Positions 7,969 through 16,175 are shown, counted from the first letter of the stretch. The stretch: DNA of 21,002 nt from Alphaproteobacteria bacterium (GCA_005883115.1 VAZQ01000006.1:5575-26576), one strand, 5' to 3'. Made by a program: numbers and translations. Notes: a model not told the origin generated them from the sequence alone.

Positions 7969-9069
7969 ATGCGCCAATTCCTGTTGCCGGATCTGGGCGA
8001 AGGCCTCGAGGAGGCCGAAATCGTCACGTGGCACGTCAATGAGGGTGATCGCGTGGTGGTCGATCAGCCGCTGGTGTCGGTCGAGACCGACAAAGCAGTG
8101 GTCGAGGTCCCCTCCCCGTGGAGCGGCCAGATCGCGCGCCTGTTCGGCGGCAAGGGCGATCTGATCAAGGTCGGCGCACCTCTCGTTGAATTTGCCGAAG
8201 GTGAGCGAGGCGATACCGGCACCGTCGTTGGCGAGCTTGGACAGGAGGAGAAAGCTCCGCGCGCAGCCGAACCGCCGGCGCCGACGCCGGCACGGACCTT
8301 GCAAGTGCTTCCAGCCGTGCGGGCGCTGGCGCGCAAGCTCGACGTCGATCTCAACCTGGTGCAAGCGAGCGGACCCAGCGGCACCATCACGCGGGCAGAT
8401 GTGGAGCGCGCCGCCAAGAGTCTCGCCGAAGCGGGGCCAGCCGAGCCGCTGCGCGGCATGCGCCGGGCGATGGCGCAACGTATGGCGGCGGCGCACACCG
8501 AAGTGGTTCGCACCACGGTAACGGACGAGGCCGACATCGAGGATTGGCAGAAAGGCGAAGACGTCACGATCCGTGTCGTGCGCGCCATCGCGGCGGCCTG
8601 CCAAGCCGAGCCCTCGCTCAACGCTTGGTACAATGCGCAGGCGGGCGAGCGGCGGCTCATCAAGCGCATCGATATAGGCATTGCGGTTGATACCGAGGGT
8701 GGCCTTATTGTGCCGGTCTTGCGCAATGTGGGCGAGCGCGACGCGCGCGACTTGCGCGCCGGCATCGACCGGCTGCGCGCCGACGCCGCGGCGCGTTCGA
8801 TCCCGCCCGAGGAGCTGCGCGGCGCAACGATCACGCTGTCGAACTTCGGCATGATCGGCGGACGTTTCGCAAATCTTATCGTCGTTCCGCCCCAGGTGGC
8901 CATCATTGGGGCCGGCCGCATCGACCGGCGCGTGTTGGTGCACAACGGCGCGCCCGCCGCGCGGCGCGTGCTGCCACTCTCGCTCACGGTCGATCATCGC
9001 GTGGTGACGGGCGGAGAAGCCGCCCGCTTCCTGGTTGCGCTGAAGGCGGATCTGGAGCGGGCGTCCTAG
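7969..9069 (+). CDS. pdhC: Dihydrolipoamide acyltransferase (E2) of the 2-oxoacid dehydrogenase complex
   Basis: The 366-residue E2 carries the acyl group on lipoyl-lysine and passes it to CoA. It has one lipoyl domain (residues about 1-78; lipoylated K42 in VETDKAVVE), a Pro/Ala linker, a peripheral-subunit-binding domain (about 111-146, from LPAVRALARKLDVDL to GTITRADVERA) and a C-terminal catalytic domain from about 155. The catalytic histidine is H343 in LTVDHRVVTGGEA, but the aspartate of the usual HxxxDG motif is T347. The frame is open far upstream inside pdhB; the ATG at 7969 starts exactly at the lipoyl domain (MRQFLLPDLGEGLEEAE) and is 17 bases after the pdhB stop. No E3 gene follows. 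Confidence 0.9.
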   Translation: MRQFLLPDLGEGLEEAEIVTWHVNEGDRVVVDQPLVSVETDKAVVEVPSPWSGQIARLFGGKGDLIKVGAPLVEFAEGERGDTGTVVGELGQEEKAPRAAEPPAPTPARTLQVLPAVRALARKLDVDLNLVQASGPSGTITRADVERAAKSLAEAGPAEPLRGMRRAMAQRMAAAHTEVVRTTVTDEADIEDWQKGEDVTIRVVRAIAAACQAEPSLNAWYNAQAGERRLIKRIDIGIAVDTEGGLIVPVLRNVGERDARDLRAGIDRLRADAAARSIPPEELRGATITLSNFGMIGGRFANLIVVPPQVAIIGAGRIDRRVLVHNGAPAARRVLPLSLTVDHRVVTGGEAARFLVALKADLERAS

Positions 9070-9095
9070 GGGGTGCGCGCTCACACGTTGGACGC

Positions 9096-9110
9096 GCTCA
9101 CGTCGTGAGC
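9096..9110. terminator. Palindrome between converging pdhC and binding-protein gene
   Basis: GCTCACG-T-CGTGAGC is a perfect 15-base palindrome (stem of six with a three-base loop) located 26 bases after the pdhC stop and covering the stop codon of the converging minus-strand gene. It has no following T-run on either strand, so a role as a bidirectional terminator is only a guess from position. Confidence 0.35.
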
Positions 9111-10147
9111 CACTGGGTCCAGCGCTCGCGTATTTGCGCAAGTCGTGGCGCCATCCAGGCGGCGTCGTGCTTGAACGAGACTTTTTCGTTCTCCGGCCAG
9201 GCCGGCGTCTGCCGCAGCCGCGCTTCGCTCATAAGCGCGCGCGCATCGGGATTGGCCGGACCGTAGGGCAACAGCATCGCGAAATTGGCCTGGGGCTTCG
9301 CCTGCGCGACGAAATTGCAGAATTGCCACGCCGCCTTCGCGTTGGGGTCGCCTTTCGGCACCAGCAGATTGGCGTAATAGATTTCGGCGCCGTTCCAGAC
9401 GAGCTCGAGCGGCACTTTATCGTCGATCAGATCGACTGCGCGCGCACTCCACATCGCTATCATATCGACCTCGCCGTCGCGAATGAGCTGTTGCGATTGC
9501 GACCCCTCGCGCCACCACACTTTGATGTGTGGCTTGATCTCGCTCATCTTGCGGAAGGCACGATCGATATCCATGGGATAGAGCTGGTCGGCTGAGACCC
9601 CGTCGGCCAACAGCGCCAAGGCGAGGCACGTGAACGAGCGGTCATAGAGGCAACGCTTGCATGGGAATTGCTCGACGTTCCAAAAATCGGCCCAGCTTTG
9701 CGGTCCGCCGTTTGGAAACTTATCCTTGCGGTACACCAGATTGGTGCCGAGCGAATAGCTGGTGATGCCGTACTCGCGCACCACGTGCGCCGGCAATTGC
9801 TCCGTCTGTGCCGCCTGCTTGTCGACCTTCTCGAGCAATCCCTCGAGCACGGCCTGGGCGTATTCGACATCGCCGAGATTGACCACGTCCCACTCGAAAC
9901 TCCTGGTTTGCACTTGCGCCTTGAGCGTGGCGAACGATACGCCGCGCACGGTCTTTATCTAGATCCCGGTCTGGGCCGTGAACGGCTCGAAAAATGCCTT
10001 GCGCCAGGATGATTCCCACACGCCGCCGTACGAATTGACGTAGACCGTCCTGCCCTGCGCGCGCGCCGAGCACATGATGGCTGGCGCGCCGAGGAGCGCG
10101 CCGGCGCCCAGTGCTAGCGCCCGACGGCGCGACATGCGAGCTGTCAT
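9098..10147 (-). pseudogene. PotD-type ABC transporter substrate-binding protein 1, interrupted by an amber codon
   Basis: Read through one stop, this is a 350-codon gene for a periplasmic binding protein of the spermidine/putrescine-like family. The N-terminus MTARMSRRRALALGAGALLG followed by APAIMCSARA is a twin-arginine-like signal peptide. Then comes TVYVNSYGGVWESSWRKAFF and EPFTAQTGI, after which codon 63 is TAG (9961-9959). The same frame continues at once with IKTVRGVSFATLKAQVQ and an apparently complete protein to the TGA at 9098. The paralogue at 15102 reads TGI-Q-IRTV at this spot with codon CAG, so one C-to-T change explains the lesion. The rest of the frame is intact and well conserved (IKPHIKVWWREG, QSQQLIRDGE), so the mutation is recent, a sequencing error, or suppressed. 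Confidence 0.85.
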
Positions 10148-10189
10148 GACTTTCCAGGCCTTTTTGCAATGCGAGCAGCGCAGAACGCG

Positions 10190-10216
10190 GCTCGGTCGAT
10201 AGCTTCCCAACCGAGC
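10190..10216. promoter_or_regulatory. Inverted repeat in the divergent promoter region
   Basis: GCTCGGT (10190-10196) and ACCGAGC (10210-10216) are perfect seven-base arms with a 13-base spacer; arm centres are 20 bases apart, so they face the same side of the helix. The site lies in the 92-base gap between the divergent binding-protein gene and the permease operon, where an operator for both would be expected. A nine-base palindrome ATGTTACAT (10221-10229) follows immediately. No regulator gene is adjacent to name a family. Confidence 0.5.
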
Positions 10217-10239
10217 GCGCATGTTACATCATCTGCGCG

Positions 10240-11109
10240 ATGAGCAAAGCTGCATCGATGCCGGCGTTCCGGGGGGCCGGCCTGATCTCCCGCGATAGTT
10301 TGACTGCTTGGCTGCTGGTGGCGCCGGCGGTCGTCTGCGTCGTCGTGCTGTTCATCGTTCCGATCGGCTACGTGCTGCTTCTCAGCGTCACCGACCCGAC
10401 GGTGTCGCTCGATCATTACCGCCGCTTCTTCACCGTTCCGCTCTATGCCAACGTGATGGTCAACACGTTCCGCACCTCGCTGATCGTCACCCTCGCATGC
10501 CTCGCGCTCGGCTATCCGCTCGCTTACGTCATGGCCCGACGCGACGACGCCCTAGCCGTTATTCTTCTCGCCGCTGTGGGACTGAGCTTCTGGACCGGGT
10601 TCGTCGTCCGTACCTATGCCTGGCTGATCATTCTCGGCAACAAGGGGCCGGTAGCGGCGACCTACGCATTCGCCGGATGGGGCAGCCCGCCGCAGCTCCT
10701 CTTCACCTCGTTCAGCTCAACGCTGGGCATGACCCATGTCCTGCTCCCCTACATGGTGCTGGCGCTCTATGGCGTCATGCGCAAGATCGATCCTTCCTAT
10801 ATGCGGGCGGCCGAGAGCCTCGGCGCCCGCCCATTCGGCGCATTTCGCCTGGTCTTTCTTCCGCTGAGCCTTGCCGGCGTGGTCAACGGATGCGTTCTCG
10901 TGTTCACCATGTGCCTCGGGTTCTATGTCACGCCTATCCTGCTCGGCACGCCCAAGGACATGATGATCTCGCAGCTCATCAGTCAGCAGATCGAGGATCT
11001 GCTGGCCTGGGGCTTTGCCTCCGCGATCGCAGTCGTGCTGCTGGCGTGCACGCTCGTCCTGCTCGGCATCTACAATCGGTTTGCCGGGCTCGACCGGCTG
11101 TGGGGATAA
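10240..11109 (+). CDS. ABC transporter permease 1 (PotB type)
   Basis: The 289-residue inner-membrane protein is the first channel subunit of a polyamine/organic-solute-type importer. A first membrane helix at about residues 22-45 (LTAWLLVAPAVVCVVVLFIV) is followed by several more, and the EAA loop reads SYMRAAESLGARPFGAFRLV, the contact point for the ATPase. GFVVRTYAWLIILGNKGP is typical of PotB-like permeases. There is no obvious Shine-Dalgarno before the ATG; an internal ATG at 10258 is an alternative. It opens a five-gene unit with permease 2, the CoA ligase, the ATPase and binding protein 2. The substrate is unknown. Confidence 0.9.
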   Translation: MSKAASMPAFRGAGLISRDSLTAWLLVAPAVVCVVVLFIVPIGYVLLLSVTDPTVSLDHYRRFFTVPLYANVMVNTFRTSLIVTLACLALGYPLAYVMARRDDALAVILLAAVGLSFWTGFVVRTYAWLIILGNKGPVAATYAFAGWGSPPQLLFTSFSSTLGMTHVLLPYMVLALYGVMRKIDPSYMRAAESLGARPFGAFRLVFLPLSLAGVVNGCVLVFTMCLGFYVTPILLGTPKDMMISQLISQQIEDLLAWGFASAIAVVLLACTLVLLGIYNRFAGLDRLWG

Positions 11110-11113
11110 GGTG

Positions 11114-11890
11114 ATGGTGCGTTACGTTCCGCTCGTGCTGGCGTTGCTCGCCGCGATCTTTCTGGTCGCGCCGATGGCGATCATCGTACCGATGTCGTTC
11201 TCCAAGGCAATCTCGTTCGAGTTTCCACCGCCGGGCTACTGGACCGGCTATTACGCGCAGTACTTCTCGAGCCATTCTTGGCTCGAGGCCACCGCCAACT
11301 CCTTCATCATCGCGTCCGGATCGATGGCCCTCACGCTCATCGCGGCGCTGCCCGCCGCGTTCGGCTTCGTGCGCCACCGCTTCTATGGCAAGAGCGTGCT
11401 CAACCTGGTTATGCTAGTGCCAATCATCGTGCCAGCGGTCGTGAGCGCGCTCGGCTATTACAGCTTCTTGAGCCCATTGCGTCTCGTCGGTACCCACGCC
11501 GGCATGATCCTGGCGCATAGCGTCTTGTCCATTCCCGTCGCCTTCCTGGTCATCACCGCCGCGCTCAAGGGTTTCGACCGCAACCTCGAACGCGCCGCCA
11601 TGAGCGCCGGCGCGGGACCGCTACGCACGTTCCTCTGGGTGACGATGCCGGTGCTGCGACCGGGAATCCTGATCGGGGCGCTATTCGCCTTCCTGCACTC
11701 GTTCAACGAGGCGGTGGTGGCGATCTTCATCGCCGGCCGCGATGCATCCACGCTGCCGAAAAAGATGTTCGAATCGATCCGCCTCGAGTCCGATCCCGTT
11801 ATTGCCGTGGTCTCGACCCTGCTGACGGGAGCGGTGCTGCTGGGGGTGTTGCTCTCGTTGTTTGTTCGAAAAAGGCCGGCCTCGAGGTGA
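11114..11890 (+). CDS. ABC transporter permease 2 (PotC type)
   Basis: The 258-residue protein is the second channel subunit. It starts with a membrane helix (YVPLVLALLAAIFLVAPMAI) and has further hydrophobic segments and the EAA loop RNLERAAMSAGAGPLRTFLW. Segments such as VPMSFSKAISFEFPPPGY and FNEAVVAIFIAG are typical of PotC-like permeases. It begins four bases after the permease 1 stop, with GTG at 11111 as a near-equivalent start. Its TGA is embedded in the ribosome binding site of the following ligase gene, which argues for co-translation. Confidence 0.9.
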   Translation: MVRYVPLVLALLAAIFLVAPMAIIVPMSFSKAISFEFPPPGYWTGYYAQYFSSHSWLEATANSFIIASGSMALTLIAALPAAFGFVRHRFYGKSVLNLVMLVPIIVPAVVSALGYYSFLSPLRLVGTHAGMILAHSVLSIPVAFLVITAALKGFDRNLERAAMSAGAGPLRTFLWVTMPVLRPGILIGALFAFLHSFNEAVVAIFIAGRDASTLPKKMFESIRLESDPVIAVVSTLLTGAVLLGVLLSLFVRKRPASR

Positions 11891-11894
11891 GCGC

Positions 11895-14003
11895 ATGCAG
11901 CTTGATCCGCTGGTAAAGCCGCGTTCGATCGCGATTGTTGGAGCCACCGATCGCCCGGGTCCGGCCCGCTCCGTCATCGAGTCACTCGGCGTCATCGGCT
12001 TTTCCGGAACGATCTATCCGGTGAATCCCAAATATCCGACCGTCCGCAATCTCGTCTGCTATCCGAGCCTGACCGATCTGCCGGAGGCGCCCGACATCGT
12101 CGTGTTCAGCATCCGCAAACCGCTTCTGCGCGAACAGATGCGGCTCGCGGTCGAGCGTGGCGCGCGCGCCGCCGTCATCTACGACGCGGGCTTCGCCGAG
12201 CTCGGCGAGGAAGGCGCGCGGCAACAAGCGCAAATCGCCGGGCTTTGCCGCGAGGCCGGCATGCCCGTGTGCGGTCCGAACTGCATGGGCATCCTCAATC
12301 CGACGGCGCGATCAACTACATACAAGCAGACCGTGATGGACGCGGCCGGCCTGGCGGGCAATGTCGCCATCGTGTCGCAGAGCGGCTCGGTCTGCATCGC
12401 GCTCCTCTCTGATCTGCGCCGCTATGGCGTGAGCCTCTCGGTTTCGGCGGGCAACGAGGCGGTGACCACGACCGTCGACTATCTCGACTATCTCATCGAC
12501 GATCCCGCCACCAAGGTGATCGCGACCTTTACCGAGACGGTGCGCGAGCCCGAGCGTTACGTTGCCGCGCTCGACCGTGCGGCCGCCGTCGGCAAGCCGG
12601 TCGTCGTGCTCAAGGTCGGACGCGCGGAGCGCACGCAGCGCGCGATCACGAGCCACACCGGGGGGCTCGCGGGCGAGTCGCGCGTATTTTCCGAAGTCTT
12701 GAAGGCACATCGCGCGATCGAAGTGAGCGATCTCGACGAAATGAGCGAGGTGCTTGCGGTCTGCCAGGGCGCGCGGTGGCCGCGCGGGAGGGGAATTTCG
12801 GTGATCACCGGCTCCGGCGGCCTCGCCGAACTCATCCTCGATAACGCCACCGCCGCCGGCTTGGAGCTTCCCCCGCTCTCGCCCGCGGAGCGCGCCGAGG
12901 CTGAACGCGTCATCGGCCGCATCACCGGCGACGGAAATCCATTCGATGCCTGGGGCAACGGCGATTACGCGGTCAACATTCCGCACGCCATGTCGGTCGT
13001 GAACGACAGCGAGCCGGTCGCGGCCATCGTCTATTGCGCGGATACCGGCAATGAAGGTCAGCTTGGCCATCCCGGGCGCGTGCCCGAGAACGTAAACATG
13101 CTGATCGCGGCCGCGCAGCGGTCGCAAAAGCCGCATTACCTCATGAGTTCGCGTCCGGGAGTGATGAATCTGCGCCAAGCGAAAGCGCTGCGCGATGCCG
13201 GCCTCGTGCAGATTGGCGGAACCCGCCAGGGGCTCGGTGCGATCGACCGCGTGGGTCGATATATGATGGAGCGAAAGCCGTTGCGCACGCGCCCGGCACA
13301 GTCCCGCGCACTCGCTGATTTCATCGCGGCAAGCCCTCTCCGGCGCACCATCAACGAATACGATTCGAAGCGGCTGTTGGCGGCCTTCGGCGTGCCGGTC
13401 ACGCGCGAGCGGCGCGTCGCGACATTCGCTGAGGCGGCGAGCGCCGCGCGGGGGCTCGGTTATCCTGTCGTGCTCAAGGCGCTCTCGGACCACATCCCCC
13501 ACAAGACGGAACTTGGGCTCGTCGCAATAAGCCTCAAGACCGAGGACGACCTTCAACACGCGTTCGCGCAGCTGAGCAACCGCCTCGCGGCGCTCGACCC
13601 GCAGCCGCCGGACTGCGCATTCCTGGTGCAGGAGTTCGTCGGCAGCGGGATCGAGGTCTTCGCCGGCATATCGCGCGATTCCGATTTCGGCCTGACGCTT
13701 GCTTTCGGAATCGGCGGCACCGCGATCGAGGTGACGCGGGACTTTGCCTTGCGCATGCTGCCGCTGCGCGAGGGCGACGCCGAAGCGATGATCGGTGAGG
13801 TCAGCGGCGCGGGGATGCTCGCATCGATGCGCGGCCGGCCGGCCGCTGACGTGAAGAGCCTCGCCGCCTGCCTCGAGGCGCTGGCGGACTTCGCTCAATG
13901 CAACGCCGATGTTCTCGACGAGATCGATCTCAACCCGATCAAGGCGCTGCCGGACGGCTGTGTCGTGGTGGATGCGCTGATCGTCGCAAGAGTGCAAGGA
14001 TGA
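11895..14003 (+). CDS. NDP-forming acyl-CoA synthetase (acetate-CoA ligase family, fused alpha-beta)
   Basis: The 702-residue protein is a single-chain acyl-CoA synthetase of the succinyl-CoA-synthetase-like superfamily, which interconverts an organic acid, CoA and ATP with an acyl-CoA, ADP and phosphate. The N-terminal CoA-binding Rossmann domain is RSIAIVGATDRPG to about residue 130 (GPNCMGILNP). A flavodoxin-like ligase-CoA domain follows, with SQSGSVCIALLSDL and the likely phosphohistidine H254 in ITSHTGGLAGESR. The C-terminal ATP-grasp domain covers about 480-702, with GYPVVLKALSDHIPHKTE (H536) and DEIDLNPIKALPDG. The ATG at 11895 follows a GAGGTGA ribosome site. Finding this enzyme between permease and ATPase genes suggests that it activates the imported solute or a product of it. 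Confidence 0.88.
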   Translation: MQLDPLVKPRSIAIVGATDRPGPARSVIESLGVIGFSGTIYPVNPKYPTVRNLVCYPSLTDLPEAPDIVVFSIRKPLLREQMRLAVERGARAAVIYDAGFAELGEEGARQQAQIAGLCREAGMPVCGPNCMGILNPTARSTTYKQTVMDAAGLAGNVAIVSQSGSVCIALLSDLRRYGVSLSVSAGNEAVTTTVDYLDYLIDDPATKVIATFTETVREPERYVAALDRAAAVGKPVVVLKVGRAERTQRAITSHTGGLAGESRVFSEVLKAHRAIEVSDLDEMSEVLAVCQGARWPRGRGISVITGSGGLAELILDNATAAGLELPPLSPAERAEAERVIGRITGDGNPFDAWGNGDYAVNIPHAMSVVNDSEPVAAIVYCADTGNEGQLGHPGRVPENVNMLIAAAQRSQKPHYLMSSRPGVMNLRQAKALRDAGLVQIGGTRQGLGAIDRVGRYMMERKPLRTRPAQSRALADFIAASPLRRTINEYDSKRLLAAFGVPVTRERRVATFAEAASAARGLGYPVVLKALSDHIPHKTELGLVAISLKTEDDLQHAFAQLSNRLAALDPQPPDCAFLVQEFVGSGIEVFAGISRDSDFGLTLAFGIGGTAIEVTRDFALRMLPLREGDAEAMIGEVSGAGMLASMRGRPAADVKSLAACLEALADFAQCNADVLDEIDLNPIKALPDGCVVVDALIVARVQG

Positions 14004-14006
14004 TCC

Positions 14007-15071
14007 GTGGCCTATCTTCGCCTGCGCCAGCTCGTGAAGTCCTATGACGGCAAAAGCAATGCCGTCGACCGTGTCTCGATCGATGTCGAGCGCGGCGAAT
14101 TCATCACGCTGCTGGGCCCGAGCGGCTCCGGAAAGACCACCACGCTGCTGATGATCGCCGGATTCGAGACGCCCACTAGCGGCGGCATCGAGCTCGACGG
14201 GCGCAATCTCGTTGCGCGCAAACCCTACGAGCGCAACGTCGGCATGGTGTTTCAGAACTATGCCCTGTTCCCGCACATGACGGCGACGAACAACGTGCTG
14301 TTCCCGCTCAAGATGCGAGGGTTTCCGAAACACGAGATCGGGGCGCGCGCCGAGCAAATGCTGGGCCTCGTAGGGCTGCGCCGCTTCGCCGACAGATATC
14401 CGCGCGAACTATCCGGAGGACAGCAGCAACGCGTCGCCCTTGCGCGCGGACTGGTCTTCAATCCGGATGTGCTGCTGCTCGACGAGCCGCTGGGCGCGCT
14501 CGACAAGAATTTGCGCGAGCAAATGCAAGTCGAGCTCAAACGCATCCATCGCGAGGTCGGCATCACCATGATCTATGTCACCCATGATCAGACCGAAGCG
14601 ATGACGATGTCCGACCGGATCGCCGTATTCTGCAACGGCAAGCTCGAGCAAGTCGGCTCCCCACTCGATGTGTACAACCGGCCGGCGAACCGATTCGTGG
14701 GCGAATTCGTCGGCGACAGCAATTTCTTTGCCGGACGCGCCGATCCGGCGCGCCCGGGTTGGATCCAGCTGTCGGGACTGGGCCCGGTGCGGATCGCCGG
14801 CGACCTGCCGGCCGGCGAGGTCGATGTCATGATCCGGCCGGAGCGGCTGCGACTGCAAAGGCCCGACGAGGGCGATGGTATGGACAACCTGATCGACCTG
14901 ATCGTCGATGATACCATCAACTACGGCGATTCCGTTTTGGTGATCGGCAAGACGCGAGGGCTGCCGCTGCGCGCCAGGCTCTCCAGCAAAGATGGTGCCG
15001 CGTTGGGCCCCGGAGCTGCATTGCCGCTCGCATGGGCGCCGGCGGATGCACATGTCCTTGCGCGGCGGTAG
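14007..15071 (+). CDS. ABC transporter ATP-binding protein (PotA type)
   Basis: The 354-residue product energises the permease pair. Walker A is GPSGSGKT with K43, the Q-loop is Q83 in VFQNYALFPHMT, the signature is ELSGGQQQRVALAR (about 134-147), Walker B ends at E160 in VLLLDEPLGALD, and the H-loop is H193 in VTHDQTEAM. A C-terminal TOBE-like domain (about 240-354) marks the PotA/MalK/UgpC group of carbohydrate- and polyamine-type importers. The start codon is GTG at 14007, with AAGGA six bases upstream overlapping the end of the ligase gene. Confidence 0.92.
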   Translation: MAYLRLRQLVKSYDGKSNAVDRVSIDVERGEFITLLGPSGSGKTTTLLMIAGFETPTSGGIELDGRNLVARKPYERNVGMVFQNYALFPHMTATNNVLFPLKMRGFPKHEIGARAEQMLGLVGLRRFADRYPRELSGGQQQRVALARGLVFNPDVLLLDEPLGALDKNLREQMQVELKRIHREVGITMIYVTHDQTEAMTMSDRIAVFCNGKLEQVGSPLDVYNRPANRFVGEFVGDSNFFAGRADPARPGWIQLSGLGPVRIAGDLPAGEVDVMIRPERLRLQRPDEGDGMDNLIDLIVDDTINYGDSVLVIGKTRGLPLRARLSSKDGAALGPGAALPLAWAPADAHVLARR

Positions 15072-15101
15072 AATAGGGTCCGACGGCAAGGGAGGAGGAA
15101 G

Positions 15102-16175
15102 ATGAGGGCAAGGTGGCATTTCGACCGCAGACGTCGCCGCTTCCTGCAAACAGCGGCAGCCGCTGCAGCCGCTGGCCCCCTCCTCATTACTGAGCGCACG
15201 ATCGCACAAACGCGCACGCTCTACGTGAACTCGTGGGGCGGCAGCTTCACGGCCGCGCAAGAGGTCGCCTATTTCAAGCCGTTCACCGCCTCAACCGGTA
15301 TCCAGATCCGCACCGTCACGCCGGTATCCTACGCCAAGATCAAAGCCCAAGTGCAATCCGGCCGCTACGAATTCGACATGACATCGATCAATTCCATGCA
15401 GTGGCTGCGCGCAAGCCGCGAAGGATTGGCCGAGCCGATCGATTGGACCACCTTCAAGCAAGGCACGCTGCCGCCGGAGGCGATCGTCGCCAACGGCCAC
15501 GGCGTCGCCTCCAACATTCAAGGCACGAATCTTTGCTACCGCTCCGACAAATTCCGCGACGGCGGTCCCAAGAGCTGGGTCGATTTCTGGGATGTGAAGA
15601 AATTCCCTGGCAGCCGCGGCTTGTGCATCAACGACTCCCCGCGCACGCTCATTTTCGCTTTGATCGCCGATGGGGTCCCGGCGGATCGGCTTTATCCGCT
15701 CGACATTGACCGCGCGTTCAAGAAACTCAATGAGATCAAGCCGCACATCAAAGTGTGGTGGCGGGAGGGGAACCAATCCCAGCAGCTTATCCGCGACGGC
15801 GAGCTCGACATGATGTCGATTTGGAACGGGCGCGCCACCGAGCTCAAGCAGGCGGGAGTGCCGGTCGAACTCGTCTGGAACGGAGCGGTTCGCAGCACGA
15901 GCACGTGGTGCGTCCTCAAGGGCGCACCGAACCGCAAGCTCGCGTGGGAGTTCATCCAGTTCGCCACACAAGCCAAACCGCAGGCCGACTTCAACACGCG
16001 GCTCTATTATGGCCCCACCAATCCGGCGGCCTTCGAGTTCATCCCGCACGACATCGCCGTTGTGCTTCCGACCTACAGCGAGAACCTCGCCGTCTCGATC
16101 CGCGAGGACGACGAATGGGAGGCCGACCGCATCGTCCCGCTCGAGGAACGCTTCACCCAGTGGCTCGCGTCGTAG
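15102..16175 (+). CDS. PotD-type ABC transporter substrate-binding protein 2
   Basis: The 357-residue periplasmic receptor carries a twin-arginine-like signal (DRRRRRFLQTAAAAAAAG, cleavage near residue 33) and then the family 1 solute-binding fold: TLYVNSWGGSFTAAQEVAYF, SYAKIKAQVQSGRYEFDM, FWDVKKFPGSRGLC and IKPHIKVWWREGNQSQQLIR. It closes the transporter operon, and GGAGGAGGAA just before the ATG is a very strong ribosome site, suiting a receptor that is made in excess. It is a paralogue of the amber-interrupted gene at 9098-10147, with long near-identical stretches around residues 205-235, and may be the only working receptor for this importer. Confidence 0.93.
   Translation: MRARWHFDRRRRRFLQTAAAAAAAGPLLITERTIAQTRTLYVNSWGGSFTAAQEVAYFKPFTASTGIQIRTVTPVSYAKIKAQVQSGRYEFDMTSINSMQWLRASREGLAEPIDWTTFKQGTLPPEAIVANGHGVASNIQGTNLCYRSDKFRDGGPKSWVDFWDVKKFPGSRGLCINDSPRTLIFALIADGVPADRLYPLDIDRAFKKLNEIKPHIKVWWREGNQSQQLIRDGELDMMSIWNGRATELKQAGVPVELVWNGAVRSTSTWCVLKGAPNRKLAWEFIQFATQAKPQADFNTRLYYGPTNPAAFEFIPHDIAVVLPTYSENLAVSIREDDEWEADRIVPLEERFTQWLAS

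Noticed and set aside
7891..9141. Minus-strand open frame opposite pdhC
   Set aside because: Antisense to a clear E2 gene, with low-information composition and no domain.
9959..9961. Recoding of the TAG as pyrrolysine or another non-standard amino acid
   Set aside because: The paralogue has ordinary glutamine at this position and the family has no tradition of such recoding; nonsense mutation is simpler.
12312..14357. Minus-strand open frame of 681 codons opposite the acyl-CoA synthetase and the ATPase gene
   Set aside because: It spans two recognised genes on the other strand and has no family motifs; its length reflects codon bias of the sense strand.
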